Source: Streptomyces poriferorum
GTDB taxonomy: Bacteria > Actinomycetota > Actinomycetes > Streptomycetales > Streptomycetaceae
NCBI RefSeq assembly: GCF_019399235.1
Contig: NZ_JAELVH010000123.1
Location: 1 to 57,112, forward strand
DNA length: 57,112 nt
Direction of reading: 5' to 3'
Below, piece by piece: positions 18,513-28,700 of the stretch. The notes under the pieces are model-generated. The model was not told the DNA's origin and searched no databases. It saw only the letters and a list, made by a program, of their open reading frames with translations. The number at the start of each line of letters is the position of its first letter. Within the stretch, counting starts at the first letter, position 1. The position numbers and the translations under genes were made by a program.

Positions 18513-19337
18513 TCATCCCAGAATGCGCACCGGGTCCCCGACCCGGATGACGCCCGTCGTGTCCGGGATCAGATTCTGGCCGAACAGCAGCTCCTTGCCG
18601 GACCGGCGGTGCCGGGCGAGGGTGTGCAGAGGTTCGACGCCCCGGCGGGCCGTGTGCTGATCGGTCGTGGTGATCACACAGCGGGCACTCGGCTTGACCA
18701 CGCGGAACGTCACCTCGCCGATCGAGAGCCGCGTCCACGCGTCCTCCGCCCACGCGGCCGTGCCGGCCACGACGGCGTTGGGCCGGAAGCGGTCCATCGG
18801 CACCGGCCCCTCACCGGCGTGGTCGCCGTCCGCGACGAGAGAGTTCAGCGCGTCGAGCGAGGCGAGAGTGGTGAGCAGCAGAGGGTAGCCGTCGGCCAGG
18901 CTGACGGTCTCACCCGGCCGTGCGTATGCGGGATCGATGAGCCTGCGCCGGTCCGGCGCGTCGAGGTGGACCAGCCTGACCTCGGCCCCGAGGTACGCGC
19001 CCAGCCAGGCGTGGGCACTCGGCGCCGCCTCGACGACGTCGAGCCGGCTGCGGTGCAGAGTTACGTCCGTCATCTCCCGGGGCTCGGGAACCTCCACGGC
19101 CAGGGGCGCGCTCCCAGGCGCGCTCAGCACGATTCCGCCGCCCGGTACAGGTGTCGCGGAGATCAACGCCATGCGGGGCTGCTGACGTTGTGTGACCACC
19201 TTGCCCGCGGTGTCGACCAGCATCCAGCGCCGGTCGCCGTCGAGTCCCCATGGCTCGACGGCGGCCTCGCCCACCGTGCACGCGGCCAGCGATTTGACCG
19301 GGTGGATGTGGACGGCACTCAGTTCGGGAGAGGGCAT
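18513..19337 (-). CDS. MOSC-domain protein (mARC-like molybdenum cofactor-binding)
   Basis: This 274-residue protein has an N-terminal MOSC_N beta-barrel (IHPVKSLAACTVGEAAVEPWG) and a C-terminal MOSC domain. DRFRPNAVVAG and FRVVKPSARCVITTTDQ carry the conserved arginine and cysteine. The cysteine is the expected molybdenum ligand. Proteins of this class reduce N-hydroxylated compounds with the molybdenum cofactor. The C-terminal FGQNLIPDTTGVIRVGDPV is typical of the family. The gene stands alone. Confidence 0.9.
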   Translation of the reverse strand: MPSPELSAVHIHPVKSLAACTVGEAAVEPWGLDGDRRWMLVDTAGKVVTQRQQPRMALISATPVPGGGIVLSAPGSAPLAVEVPEPREMTDVTLHRSRLDVVEAAPSAHAWLGAYLGAEVRLVHLDAPDRRRLIDPAYARPGETVSLADGYPLLLTTLASLDALNSLVADGDHAGEGPVPMDRFRPNAVVAGTAAWAEDAWTRLSIGEVTFRVVKPSARCVITTTDQHTARRGVEPLHTLARHRRSGKELLFGQNLIPDTTGVIRVGDPVRILG

Positions 19338-19383
19338 GCCTCCATCCTGCCAGCCACTCCCCGGTGAACTGCCGCTGACCTGC

Positions 19384-19866
19384 CTAGTAGCCCCGGCCCT
19401 GGTACGGGCGGTTGTACGGGTCCTCGTACGGGGACTGCGCGGGCGCGGGCCGCGGCGAGGCCGGGCGCATCGACTCGTAGCCGGTACTCGGCGCGGGCCG
19501 CTGCGGCTGCTGGTACTGCTGGGGCGCCTGCTGGTAGCCGCCCCGCCCCGCGGAAGGCTGCTGCGGGATGTACGGCGCCGGCGCGTGCTGCAGCTGCGCC
19601 GGCTGCATCGGCGCGTAGCCCTGTTGGGCCATCGGCTGTTGGTAGCCGTACGACGGATTCGGCTGGGAGGGTGCCGCGGGCAGGGCCGGCAGGGCCGACG
19701 GGAGCGCCGGCAGGTAGCTGTTGCCGGTGTCGTACGCGGCGGGCACTCGGATCGGTGCGATCTGAGGCGTGCCCCGCTCCGCGACCAGGGAGTCGTAGAT
19801 CGGAGTGTCGGGGAACGACGGTGCGGCGTAGTAGCCGCCGCCGTAGGTGGAGCGGGGGGAGGTCAT
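19384..19866 (-). CDS. DUF6643-family low-complexity protein
   Basis: A 160-residue, proline/glutamine/tyrosine-rich protein starting MTSPRSTYGGGYYAAPSFPD. The middle and end are repeats of QQP, APAP and YQQP type, with no membrane segment and no catalytic motif. This matches the streptomycete DUF6643 family, which is of unknown function. The conserved N-terminal 60 residues (PIYDSLVAERGTPQIAPIRV) are the only ordered-looking part. An 18-bp inverted repeat lies 29 nt upstream of the start codon. Confidence 0.8.
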   Translation of the reverse strand: MTSPRSTYGGGYYAAPSFPDTPIYDSLVAERGTPQIAPIRVPAAYDTGNSYLPALPSALPALPAAPSQPNPSYGYQQPMAQQGYAPMQPAQLQHAPAPYIPQQPSAGRGGYQQAPQQYQQPQRPAPSTGYESMRPASPRPAPAQSPYEDPYNRPYQGRGY

Positions 19867-20254
19867 GCCACCTAAGTTAAGCCCACGATGTGCTGATTGG
19901 GGAGTCCCAATCTTGGGGTTATCCGTTTTACGCTGCTTTTGTCAGCCTGACATGCCAAGACACCGTTAAAGCCACCGTTAACAGCGGGGGCTTTTCCGTT
20001 GGAGAGCCACTGAGGTCAACAAGAAGTGGCGGTTGCGTTACAAAGGGCGACATCCGCTTGGCGCGTGCCGCGGCGATGAGCTTCGGCCCCCGGACGTTTG
20101 GAACCTTGCACCGGTCAACAGGCCGCTGCACCCCCTGCGGCACCTCCCACCTGCGCTTAAGCCCGGTGCGACGCGGTCGGCCGCACCGTCCGGGGGCGAC
20201 CGTCGCGCGGGCACTCTCGGCGGAGTGGCACGAACCCATGATCTCTTTCGGCTG
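19867..20254. promoter_or_regulatory. AT-richer intergenic region with inverted and direct repeats
   Basis: This 388-bp gap holds no convincing gene. It contains the inverted repeat GATTGGG-GAGT-CCCAATC (19895-19912), perfect in both 7-bp arms, at operator distance from the DUF6643 start. It also contains a direct repeat CACCGTTAA at 19961 and 19973, 12 bp apart. The local base composition is lower in GC than its surroundings, as expected for a promoter region. The binding protein is unknown. Confidence 0.5.
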
Positions 20255-20797
20255 TCACGTCTCCCAGTCCCATGAGCCGAAGTAGGCCGCCGTGCCTGTG
20301 CGACGGGCTTGCGCCACCGCGTCCAGCCGGACGAAATCCCGACGCGGCATGAGCGCCCGCCATTCAGACAGGGGAAGCACGCGGGCCTGGTCGTGTTCGG
20401 CCGGGTCCAGGACGAGGGAGTGGATCTGTTCGTCGGTGAGCCGGCCGCCCTCGAAGACGAAGCCGATGGTGGCGTAGGGCCATTCCGCCCCCGGCTGACC
20501 GAACACCGACGCGAGGAGTTCCGCGGGCCCGTCGTAGACGATCCCGGTCTCCTCCCGGCACTCCCTCAGCGCCGTCTCCCACGGCCGCTCGCCCGGATCC
20601 ATCGTTCCACCGACGAGCTGCCACGGGTGGGTCCGCGAGTAAACCGCCTTCAGCTGAAGCGGGTTGTCATGCTCGTCGGTGAAGTACATGCACGCGAACG
20701 CGGTCGCCTTCATCACCGTCTCGGCGTACTGCTCCGGCGGCAGCCATCCCGGGCTCACCGCCTGCCCGCTACGGCCTGCGTTCAGCGCTTCGCTCAT
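20255..20797 (-). CDS. NUDIX hydrolase
   Basis: This 180-residue protein starts at the ATG at 20797 (MSEALNAGRSGQAV). The complete Nudix box is GTMDPGE-x7-REcrEEtGI, where E and REx2EE bind the metal. Upstream WQLVGG forms the usual strand before the box. These enzymes hydrolyse nucleoside diphosphates linked to other groups. The conserved YSRTHPWQLVGG and ATIGFVFEGGRLTD do not name a substrate. It is the last housekeeping-like gene before the biosynthetic cluster. Confidence 0.9.
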   Translation of the reverse strand: MSEALNAGRSGQAVSPGWLPPEQYAETVMKATAFACMYFTDEHDNPLQLKAVYSRTHPWQLVGGTMDPGERPWETALRECREETGIVYDGPAELLASVFGQPGAEWPYATIGFVFEGGRLTDEQIHSLVLDPAEHDQARVLPLSEWRALMPRRDFVRLDAVAQARRTGTAAYFGSWDWET

Positions 20798-21841
20798 GGA
20801 CCGGGCGTGCGGCAAGGAGTTCCTGCCTTTCTGGCGGGTCTCGACTCGTGAGGCGGGGTGGTGAGGGCAGCCCCGCCGAACCAACGCGCGCATGATTCCT
20901 TCGGTTACGGGCAGCGCCCGGGCGCGGCTGTCCCGATGCCGGGCAGGGACTTCGGGCGGAGCCGTCGGACCCCGCCCGTCACGGTCCACCCGCGCACCGG
21001 CCGCACCTGTGCCCGGCGCGCGGCGGATTTCCGCGTCGGAACGCGTAGTTTGCGGAGTTGCTTCTGCCCCGGCGGCCGAGAACATATCAGCTCGGACCTC
21101 ACCACAGTGGTCGAAGGACTTCTTGCTATGACACTGCGATCCCTGTCCGTATCTGTTCGAGACCGGCTCTTTCGTGCACAGATCGTGCCTTGCCGCAGCC
21201 GTGCGCCGGCATCTCTCGAAACTGCTCGGGGCGGCGGGCGGGACACCATCCGTTCAAGATATAAACCCCCTCGAATCCTTGTGTGATCAGAGTGAGTTGC
21301 GTAATGATCGGCCCACCAATAGCTGGGCACGTGATGGTGTCAAGGGGGAACTATGGGAAAACTCTTGATGGTCGGTTGCGGCCGGCCGGTCCGTTCGTTC
21401 CGGAAACGTGCGCATGGGCGTGGTCCGGATGTGATGGTGCGGTGCCCGGACGGGATGAGGCCGAGGCAGCCGGGGAACCGGCCGGTACGTGTTCCCGGAT
21501 CCCGGCCGCGGCGACAGGCCCGACCGGGGAACCGCACCGGGCGCCTGGGCGTCTCACAGGACAAGCTCGAGCGGTGTGACGTGTCCGGGTGGGCCCGTCA
21601 CGCGCAGGGTGAGCTCACCCGTGCACGGAACAGCCAGGTGGGCAAGGTGTTCACGGATGGCTCCGGACCTTCGGGGCGCCCTTTCCCGCCGGGGAGTTCC
21701 CCGACGGTCCGGAGCTCGGCGTTCAGGTCGTGAAGACGTGACCCGCGTGCAGATCCTTCACCTTGCTTTCGTGGCGTCTACGGGCTCAAGTATGTGAGAG
21801 AGCCTCTCCGTGTCTATGGTTGGCGACTTTATGGATGAGGT
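20798..21841. other. 1.0-kb stretch without a convincing gene, leader of the LuxR gene
   Basis: No frame in this stretch has good streptomycete codon use. The best-looking start is an ATG at 21353 behind an AAGGGGGAAC ribosome site (MGKLLMVGCGRPVRSF), but its 126-codon frame is arginine/proline/glycine-rich and uninformative, so it may be a decayed gene or a leader. AT-richer patches lie near 21060-21180, 21250-21330 (with TTCAAGATATAAA) and 21770-21840. A possible copy of the cluster operator motif sits at 21688-21705. The stretch probably holds the promoter and leader of the LuxR gene. Confidence 0.45.
21688..21705 (+). promoter_or_regulatory. Possible weaker copy of the cluster operator motif
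   Basis: GCCGGGG-AGTT-CCCCGAC has the 7-4-7 layout and CCGAC end of the motif found at four cluster promoters. It is followed by GG rather than TG, lacks the fixed distance to a -10-like box, and lies 136 nt from the LuxR start. It could be an autoregulatory site. Confidence 0.3.
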
Positions 21842-24244
21842 ATGTGCGCTGCAGCTGAGACTCCGTCTTCGGCATGTGTAATCGATAGAGAGTTTGGACC
21901 GGAAATCTCGGGGCAGGAGCCGGGTTCCTGGTTCGAAACCATCTTTGATGAGCCGTCCAGCACTTCAGTTCTGGAAATCTGTGGCGATCGATGGACGGGG
22001 AAGAGCCTCCTGCTTTCGACGCTGGCCGCAAGCGGTGCTCGCAGAGGCAGGGTCATCGCCTCCGGGTGTGCTGTTCCCCGGTCGCGGGTCGGAATGCCAT
22101 TCGGTGTTTTCGTCGACGCTCTGGATGACGTTCTGGTTCAGTACAGGACCTGTCATCCCTGGTCGGAAGAACAGGCGCAATGGCTGAAGGCCGTCTTTCC
22201 CGCCCTCTCCGGAACAGCACAGTTATGCGTACCCACGAGCCCGGTGGGCAGGTACCACCTGTTCAGTGCGGTGCGGGCCCTGTTGGAGCACCTGGGCTCC
22301 GACGGCGGGCTGTTGATCACCCTCGATGATCTGCACTGCGCCGACGAGGCCTCGATGGAACTGGTCGCGCACCTGGTGCGACACCCGCCCGCCGGTCCCG
22401 TGCTGATGGCGCTCGCCTATCGCCCCCGCCAGCTCGACCACAACCTGCAGGACGTGCTGAACCAGGCTGTGGCGAACGGCCGGGCCAAGCGGGTCGTCGC
22501 GGCAGGCATCTCCCGGGAGGCTGCGCTCGCTCTGCTTCCCGAAGACATGAGCCGGGTGCAGTGCAATCTCATGCTCGACGAGTCGGACCGCAACCCCGGG
22601 CTGCTCAAAGCGTATTCAGCGCTGCGCTCGATACCCGGGGAACACGCGCCGATCATGCCCCGGCTCCCACTGGACGTACTCACCGACACCCTGCGGGACT
22701 TCAGGGCGCTCTCCGATCTCGCATGGCAGGTCGCCAGGGCGGCAGCCGTGCTCGGCGAACCGTTCATCCCCGCCAACGTGGGATGCGTCGCCTGCGTGAG
22801 CGGCGAGGAACTCTGCTCGGCCATCGACGAGTTGGTGCGTGAGGACCTGCTGCGGGTCGACATCGTCACCAGGCGGCTGCGCTTCAGCAACCCCCTCCTG
22901 CGCGCCGCCGCCTACCAGACGGCCGGCACCGGCTGGCTCTTCGGTGCCCACGGCAGGGCAGCGCCGATCCTTGCCCAGCAGGGTGGTGATCCGCTGGACC
23001 TGGCCGGGCATCTCCAGTACGCCGCCGTGACCGGCGACACCGACAGCAGCCGGATTCTGCTGGAGGCAGCGGCCGAAACGCTGTGGACCGACCCGGGGCA
23101 GGCCGCCACGTGGGCCGCGACCGCGATGGACATGAGCCGTCCGGGGCCCGGAACGGGGCCGGAGACCCTGTTGCTCGGGAGCGCACTGATGCTCAGCGGA
23201 AAGCTTTCGCAGGGCATGACGGTGCTGGACGGTCTCCGTGGCGAGGACGAGTCGCACCCGATCCATCTGAAGGCGACGCTCTGGCGGGCGTGGGCGCTGC
23301 GCAATCTGGGCAGGCCGGACGGAGCGGACCAGGAGATCGCCACGGCCCTGAAGCTGACCGGCGGACAGGAACGCGAACAGCATGCCCTGCTGCTCGGCGC
23401 ACGCCTGGAGAACGCCCTTGCCGCCAACGCGCCCCTGCCCGAGATCGAGGAGGACGCGCTGCTCGACGACGCGGCCGGACTCTCCGCGGTGACCCGGGGC
23501 TGGCTGTACGCCCTGCTGGCCATGGGAGCCACCAGGAGCCGCGCCACCGAACACGCCGTGCTCCACCGCGCGGTGGCGTGCCGGCTCCTCGACCAGGCAC
23601 AGGACGACGAGGCCGTGCGGTATCTCGACGGCCTGTACTGGCTGGCCGCGGCCGAGTCCGCACTCGGGCGCAAGGAGTCCGCGGCCCGGCACTACGAGCG
23701 GGGTCTGCTGCTCGCCGAGCGCGGCAAACAGCTCAGCCGGGTACCGCAGTTCGCGCTCGCCGTCGGCGAGATGGACCTGGCGGACGGAGACCTCGCGGGA
23801 TCGGTCCGGCACGCGGTGGTCGCGGCGGCGGCCGCCGCGATGACGGACAGCGAGTATCTGCGCGCGGTCACCGAGGAGGCGGAAACGGCCCTGCGGGCGG
23901 CGGGCCGCAGCGCCGGGACAGCCGCGCCGCACATGTCCCGGGCCGCTGCTCCGGGCCCGGCTTCGGCCCAGCCGCCGGCCGGACCGACTCACACGGCGAA
24001 GACGCGGCTGGGCCGGTTGAGCAAGCGCGAACTCGAGGTCGCGGTCCAGGTGAGCCGGGGCCGTACCAACCAGCAGATCGCCCGCGCCCTCACGGTCAGC
24101 CACAAGACCGTGGAGACCCACCTGGGCCGGATATTCAAGAAGCTCGATGTCTCCTCCAGGGCCGAACTCGCCACCCTGGTCGGCCGGTCGTACGTGGTCC
24201 CCAGAGAAATGCCGGGCCCCGGGCCCGAGGGGGAGCGCGGCTGA
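21842..24244 (+). CDS. Large LuxR-family (LAL-type) transcriptional activator with ATPase domain
   Basis: The 800-residue regulator has an N-terminal STAND/AAA ATPase: Walker A GDRWTGKS at residues 48-55 and a Walker B in LLITLDDLHCADE near 160-170. A helical middle follows, and a C-terminal LuxR/GerE helix-turn-helix spans about 727-776 (LSKRELEVAVQVSRGRTNQQ, then HKTVETHLGRIF). The start at 21842 is the first possible one because an in-frame stop lies just upstream. Codon 128 is TTA (22223-22225), the codon read by the developmentally controlled bldA tRNA. It borders the NRPS genes and is the likely pathway activator. The shared promoter motif resembles GerE-type inverted sites. Confidence 0.93.
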   Translation: MCAAAETPSSACVIDREFGPEISGQEPGSWFETIFDEPSSTSVLEICGDRWTGKSLLLSTLAASGARRGRVIASGCAVPRSRVGMPFGVFVDALDDVLVQYRTCHPWSEEQAQWLKAVFPALSGTAQLCVPTSPVGRYHLFSAVRALLEHLGSDGGLLITLDDLHCADEASMELVAHLVRHPPAGPVLMALAYRPRQLDHNLQDVLNQAVANGRAKRVVAAGISREAALALLPEDMSRVQCNLMLDESDRNPGLLKAYSALRSIPGEHAPIMPRLPLDVLTDTLRDFRALSDLAWQVARAAAVLGEPFIPANVGCVACVSGEELCSAIDELVREDLLRVDIVTRRLRFSNPLLRAAAYQTAGTGWLFGAHGRAAPILAQQGGDPLDLAGHLQYAAVTGDTDSSRILLEAAAETLWTDPGQAATWAATAMDMSRPGPGTGPETLLLGSALMLSGKLSQGMTVLDGLRGEDESHPIHLKATLWRAWALRNLGRPDGADQEIATALKLTGGQEREQHALLLGARLENALAANAPLPEIEEDALLDDAAGLSAVTRGWLYALLAMGATRSRATEHAVLHRAVACRLLDQAQDDEAVRYLDGLYWLAAAESALGRKESAARHYERGLLLAERGKQLSRVPQFALAVGEMDLADGDLAGSVRHAVVAAAAAAMTDSEYLRAVTEEAETALRAAGRSAGTAAPHMSRAAAPGPASAQPPAGPTHTAKTRLGRLSKRELEVAVQVSRGRTNQQIARALTVSHKTVETHLGRIFKKLDVSSRAELATLVGRSYVVPREMPGPGPEGERG

Positions 24245-24250
24245 CGACAG

Positions 24251-24296
24251 GAGCGTGGCCCGGTCCCGGCGAAGTCGCCGGGACCGGGCCACGCTC
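24251..24296. terminator. 22-bp stem terminator between convergent genes
   Basis: The arm GAGCGTGGCCCGGTCCCGGC (first 20 of 22 nt) pairs perfectly across a 2-nt AG loop. It lies 6 nt after the LuxR stop and 26 nt before the end of the condensation gene on the other strand, so it serves both. Confidence 0.85.
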
Positions 24297-24322
24297 ATTC
24301 ATGCGCCGCGGACGACGGCCGC

Positions 24323-25795
24323 TCAGGTTCCGCCCACGACCGGAGGCGGGGACACAACCCGCAGCGGCGGCCCGCCACGGTCGTCGAAGACGCGGAACGA
24401 AGTCCCGGCCGCGATCCGGTCCAGCAGGTCACGGTAGTCGGCGGCGATGTCCCGCACCCTCGCGGCGGTGTACGCGCTGGTCCGGTACGTGACGATGATC
24501 CGGGTCCCGGCGGTCGCGTCATGCGTCACCCGGAGCGTGAAGTCCCGCTCCGCCTGGTGCCACGGCGGATCCATGACCATCTCGCTGCGCAGGATCTCCT
24601 CGGCCTCATCGGGTACGGCGGGGTTGTCCTCCTCGGTGAACAGGGCGCGCAGCATGTCGCGCCGGCCGGCCGCGGGCTCATGGCCGAGGGCCTCGATCAC
24701 CTCGGCGACCGGGAGGTCGTGGTGCTCGAAGTCCGCCGCCGTCCGGTCGCGCACCCGTTCGAGGACCTGTAGGTACGTGGGATCGCCGGAGAGATCCGCC
24801 CGCACGATCAGCAGGTTGATGAAGGCGCCGACGAGGCGGTCTGCCTCCGGGCGGTCCCGGCAGGAGTAGGGAGTGGTGACCGCTCCGTCGCGTACTCCGG
24901 TGTAGCGGGCGAGCAGTACCTGGAAGGCGGCCAGGCTCACCATGAACGGGGTCGCTCCGTGCTTCCTGGCGACCTGCCGCAACGCGGACACGGTCCTCCC
25001 GGAGACCGGCAGCTGATACGTCCGCCCGGTGCAGTCGGTCTCCGGCCGCGGCGCCACGTCGGTGGGCGGCACCGGAACGGAGGCGCCCTCCAGGGCGGTT
25101 CGCCAGTAGCCGAGCAGTTGTCGCCGCCGGGCCGTGGTCAGCCGCTCGCCCTGCCAGGCGGCCAGGTCCGCGGGCTGGACCGGGAGCGGTGCCAGGGGGG
25201 AAGGCAGCCCGGCCGAGCAGGCGAAGTACAGGGTGGTCAGTTCCTCGATGAGCACCGACATGGTGTGGCCGTCACTGACGATGTGGTGCACCACGATGGC
25301 GATGTGGTGCTCGTCCGGCCCCACCCGCAGGATCCGCAGCCGTCCCGGCAAATCGGCGCACAGGTCGAAGGGTTCGTCGAAGAAGGCCCCCATGACATCG
25401 TCGGCGTCCTCCGGCGTCACTTCGACGACCTGGAAGGACAGGCGGCCGGTGCCGGACCGTCGCACGATCTGTGCGGGCTCCCCGTGCTCATCGGTGGTGA
25501 ACACCGTCCGCAGGGCCTCGTGGCGGTCGGCCAGGGCGCTCCAGGCGCGTTCGAGTGCCCTGATGTCCAGAGCTCCGAACAGCTTGATGCCTCCGAGGGT
25601 GACCCAGGTGTTCCGCGTGGGCGAGTCGTGGTGGAGCTGCCACATCAGGTGCTGGACCGGTGACAGCGGGAAGCGGTTGTCGCCCTCGCTCCTCGGCAGG
25701 CGGGGGACCGGGGCTCGGCCCGTTCGTGAGCGCCGGGCCAGCAGGGAGGCCTCGATGCGTGCGCGCGCGGCAAGGTCGGCCGGGCCCGCCGTCAT
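24323..25795 (-). CDS. Stand-alone NRPS condensation-domain protein
   Basis: This 490-residue protein is a single condensation domain without A, T or TE parts. The catalytic motif is HHIVSDG at residues 170-176. The N-lobe opens with FPLSPVQHLMWQLHHDS and the C-lobe has ATPFMVSLAAFQVLLARYTG and VGAFINLLIVRADLSGDP. The start overlaps the stop of the C-A-T gene (ATGA), so it is co-translated with that module. Free C domains can join a carrier-bound peptide to a partner on another protein or to a small free nucleophile. No TE domain is fused to any synthetase here, so it could take part in release or in joining the two arms of the assembly line. That role is inferred. Confidence 0.9.
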   Translation of the reverse strand: MTAGPADLAARARIEASLLARRSRTGRAPVPRLPRSEGDNRFPLSPVQHLMWQLHHDSPTRNTWVTLGGIKLFGALDIRALERAWSALADRHEALRTVFTTDEHGEPAQIVRRSGTGRLSFQVVEVTPEDADDVMGAFFDEPFDLCADLPGRLRILRVGPDEHHIAIVVHHIVSDGHTMSVLIEELTTLYFACSAGLPSPLAPLPVQPADLAAWQGERLTTARRRQLLGYWRTALEGASVPVPPTDVAPRPETDCTGRTYQLPVSGRTVSALRQVARKHGATPFMVSLAAFQVLLARYTGVRDGAVTTPYSCRDRPEADRLVGAFINLLIVRADLSGDPTYLQVLERVRDRTAADFEHHDLPVAEVIEALGHEPAAGRRDMLRALFTEEDNPAVPDEAEEILRSEMVMDPPWHQAERDFTLRVTHDATAGTRIIVTYRTSAYTAARVRDIAADYRDLLDRIAAGTSFRVFDDRGGPPLRVVSPPPVVGGT

Positions 25796-28700
25796 GCTCC
25801 GGCCCCCTCGGTGGCACCGGCATTGCCGTCCGTGCCGGCCACGTCGTCCGGGCTGTCCCCGCTGTCCGCCAGGAGCAGTTCGAAGATGTGCTGAGCGACC
25901 TCGGCGACCGTCGGCTCGATCGTGAACAGGACCCGCATCGGGACCTGGATGCCGAGCGTCTCACTCACATCGGCGAGCATCCGGACGGCGAGCAGCGAGT
26001 GGCCGCCCAGATCGAAGAAGTTGTCGTGGACGCCGACTCGGTCCAGGCCCAGGAGCTCCGACCAGATCCTGGCGAGCTCCTCCTCCACCGGGGTCCGCGG
26101 GGCCACGTACCGCGCTGACGCGGCGGCTCCCGACGCGTCCGGCAGCGCCGCCCGGTCGATCTTGCCGTTGGCGGTCAGCGGGAGTTCGGCCAGGGGGACG
26201 TACAGGGCGGGGACCATCCACTCCGGCAGCCGCTCGGCCAGGAAGTCCCGCAACTCCCCGGGGCCGGCCTCACCGCCTGCGACGGGCACCGGGTACGCCA
26301 CCAGCTGCTGGGCGCCGAGAGCATCGGGCCGGGCGACGACCGCGCCGCCGGAGAGTCCGGGGTGCCGGTTCAGCACGGCCTCCACCTCGCCCGGCTCCAC
26401 CCGGTAGCCCCGGATCTTCACCTGTGCGTCCGACCGGCCGACGAACTGGAGGGTGCCGTCGGCGCGCCGGCTCACCACGTCGCCGGTCCGGTAGAGCCGG
26501 GCGCCCGGCGTGGCCGAGTGCGGGTCGGGCACGAAGCGTTCGGCGGTGAGGCCCGGACGGGCGTGGTAGCCGCGGCCGACGGAGGGACCGCCCAGGCACA
26601 GCTCGCCCGCCACACCCGGCGGCACCGGCTCCAGCCACGCGTCCAGCACGTAGGCCCGGCAGTGCGGCAGCGGACGGCCCAGCGGGGCGATGGCGTCGGC
26701 GGCCCCGTCGTAGTCGACCGGTGCCGCCACGGAGGTGCACGCGGCCTCGGTCACTCCGTAGACCTGTACGAGCCGGCCTGGCCACTGCCGCCACGGCATC
26801 AGCCGGCCGAGCGCGGGCGCCGCCTCGCTGCCGAAGATCAGGATGCGCAGGCAGGAGGGCGCGGCGTCTCGTTCGGCCTGCGTGATGGCGCCGAGCCGGC
26901 TGGGCGTGGTGGACAGGACGGTGGCACCGGTCGCAGCGACGAGCTCCCACAGCTCCTCGGTCGCCAGCGGGGGCTTTCCGTCGGGCAGGGCGATCGAGCC
27001 GCCCGTGAGCAGGTGCGGATAAACCTCTTCGGCCACCACGTCGAAGCCCAGAGGCGCCAGTTGCAGGGCCCTGTCCTGCGGGGTGAACCCGAGGGAGCCG
27101 GCCATCGCGCGGGCGAAGGCGGTGACGCCGCGATGGGTGTTCATGGCGCCCTTGGGGCGTCCGGTGGAGCCGGAGGTGTAGATGAGGTAGGCGAGCTGGT
27201 CCGGTGTGGTCTCGTCCGGCGGCGGCCCCTGGCGGGCCGTGGGCGCCAGCGCGTCGAGCAGCACGGGTTCACGGCCCCGCAGATACGGCTGCGCGGCGCA
27301 CTCGGCCGTGGTGATGACCAGGGACGCCTCCGAGTCGGTCACCATGTAGTCGATCCGGTCGGACGGGTAGTCCGGGTCGAGCGGCACGTAGTGGCCACCC
27401 GCCTTGAGCACGCCCAGGTAGGCCGTGATCAGCTCTGGCGACCGGGGCAGGAGTACTGCCACGGGTGTGCCGGGTCCGACGCCGCGGTCCCGCAGGTGCC
27501 AGGCAAGCCGGTCCGCGGCGGCGTCCAGCTCCGCGTAGGTGAGCCGTCGCGGCCCGCAGACCACGGCGACGGCGTCGGGTGCTGCGGCGGCCCGGCTCGC
27601 GAACGCCCGGTGCAGGCATTCGGGTGGCCCCTCCGCATCCGGCGCGGACTCACGGGCGGAGCCGAGAAGCAGGTCGCGCTCGTCCTCCTCGAACAACCGC
27701 AGCCGGGAGACGGGCTCCTGCGGCCGGGTGGCGATGGAGTGCAGCAAGGTCACGAACTGCCGTGCCATCCGCTCGACCGTGTCGGCGTCGAACAGCTCGG
27801 TGCTGTACTCGAGGGTGGCGTCGGCGAACTCGGGCCCGGGAGTGATCTCGAGCGAGAGGTCGAACTTCGCGGTGCGCGTGGCCACGGGCATCGCCTCGAA
27901 GGAGAGTCCGCCCGCGGACCAGCCCTCCTGCGGCAGGTTCTGCAGGGAGAACATGACCTGGGACAGCGGACCGCCGAGCCCCGCGTAGCGCGCCGGCCGG
28001 AGCTCCTCCACCAGCTTCTCGTACGGCAGTTCCTGATGGGCGTACGCGCCGAGACAGGCTTCCCGGGCCCGGCCGATCAGCTCGGTGAAGGCGGGGTCGC
28101 CGGAGCTGTCGACGCGCAGGGGCAGGGTGTTGACGAAGAACCCGATCAGGCCGGCGAGTTCGGAACGGCCCCGGCCCGCGACCGGAGTGGCCACGGAGAT
28201 GTCGTCGCTGCCCGAGTAGCGTCCGAGCAGGACGTTGAACGCCGCGAGGAACACCATGAACGGGCTGGCCTCGTGCTCACGGGCGAGCCGGTCCACTCTG
28301 GTGACCAGGGCCGTGGGAATGGTGAACGCGTGCACGGCACCGGCAGAGGACGGTTCGGCGGGGCGCGGCCGGTCGGTGGGGAGCTGGAGCGGTGCGAGGC
28401 CGGCGAGGCGGTCCCGCCAGTAGTCGACCAGTCCGGTCAGCGTCTCGCCCCGCAGCGACTCGCGCTGCCAGACGGCGTAGTCGACGTACTGGAGGGGGAG
28501 TGGTTCCAACTGGGGCCGCCGGCCGCTCGCATGGGCCTCGTAGCAGAGCGAGAGCTCCTGGAAGAGGATGCCCGACGACCAACCGTCCGTGATGATGTGA
28601 TGCATCGTCAGGACGGCGATGTGCTCCTCGGGCGAACGCCGCAGCAGCCGCATGCGCAGGAGCGGCCCGGTGTCCAGGGAGAACGGCCGCTCGATCTCGG

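Noticed and set aside
19890..20285. 131-codon plus-strand frame after the DUF6643 gene
   Set aside because: It lacks streptomycete third-position bias and overlaps the NUDIX gene end. It is likely non-coding.
21353..21733. 126-codon frame beginning MGKLLMVGCG
   Set aside because: It has a good ribosome site, but the protein is Arg/Pro/Gly-rich with no fold or motif and poor codon preference. I kept it only as a note in the LuxR leader.
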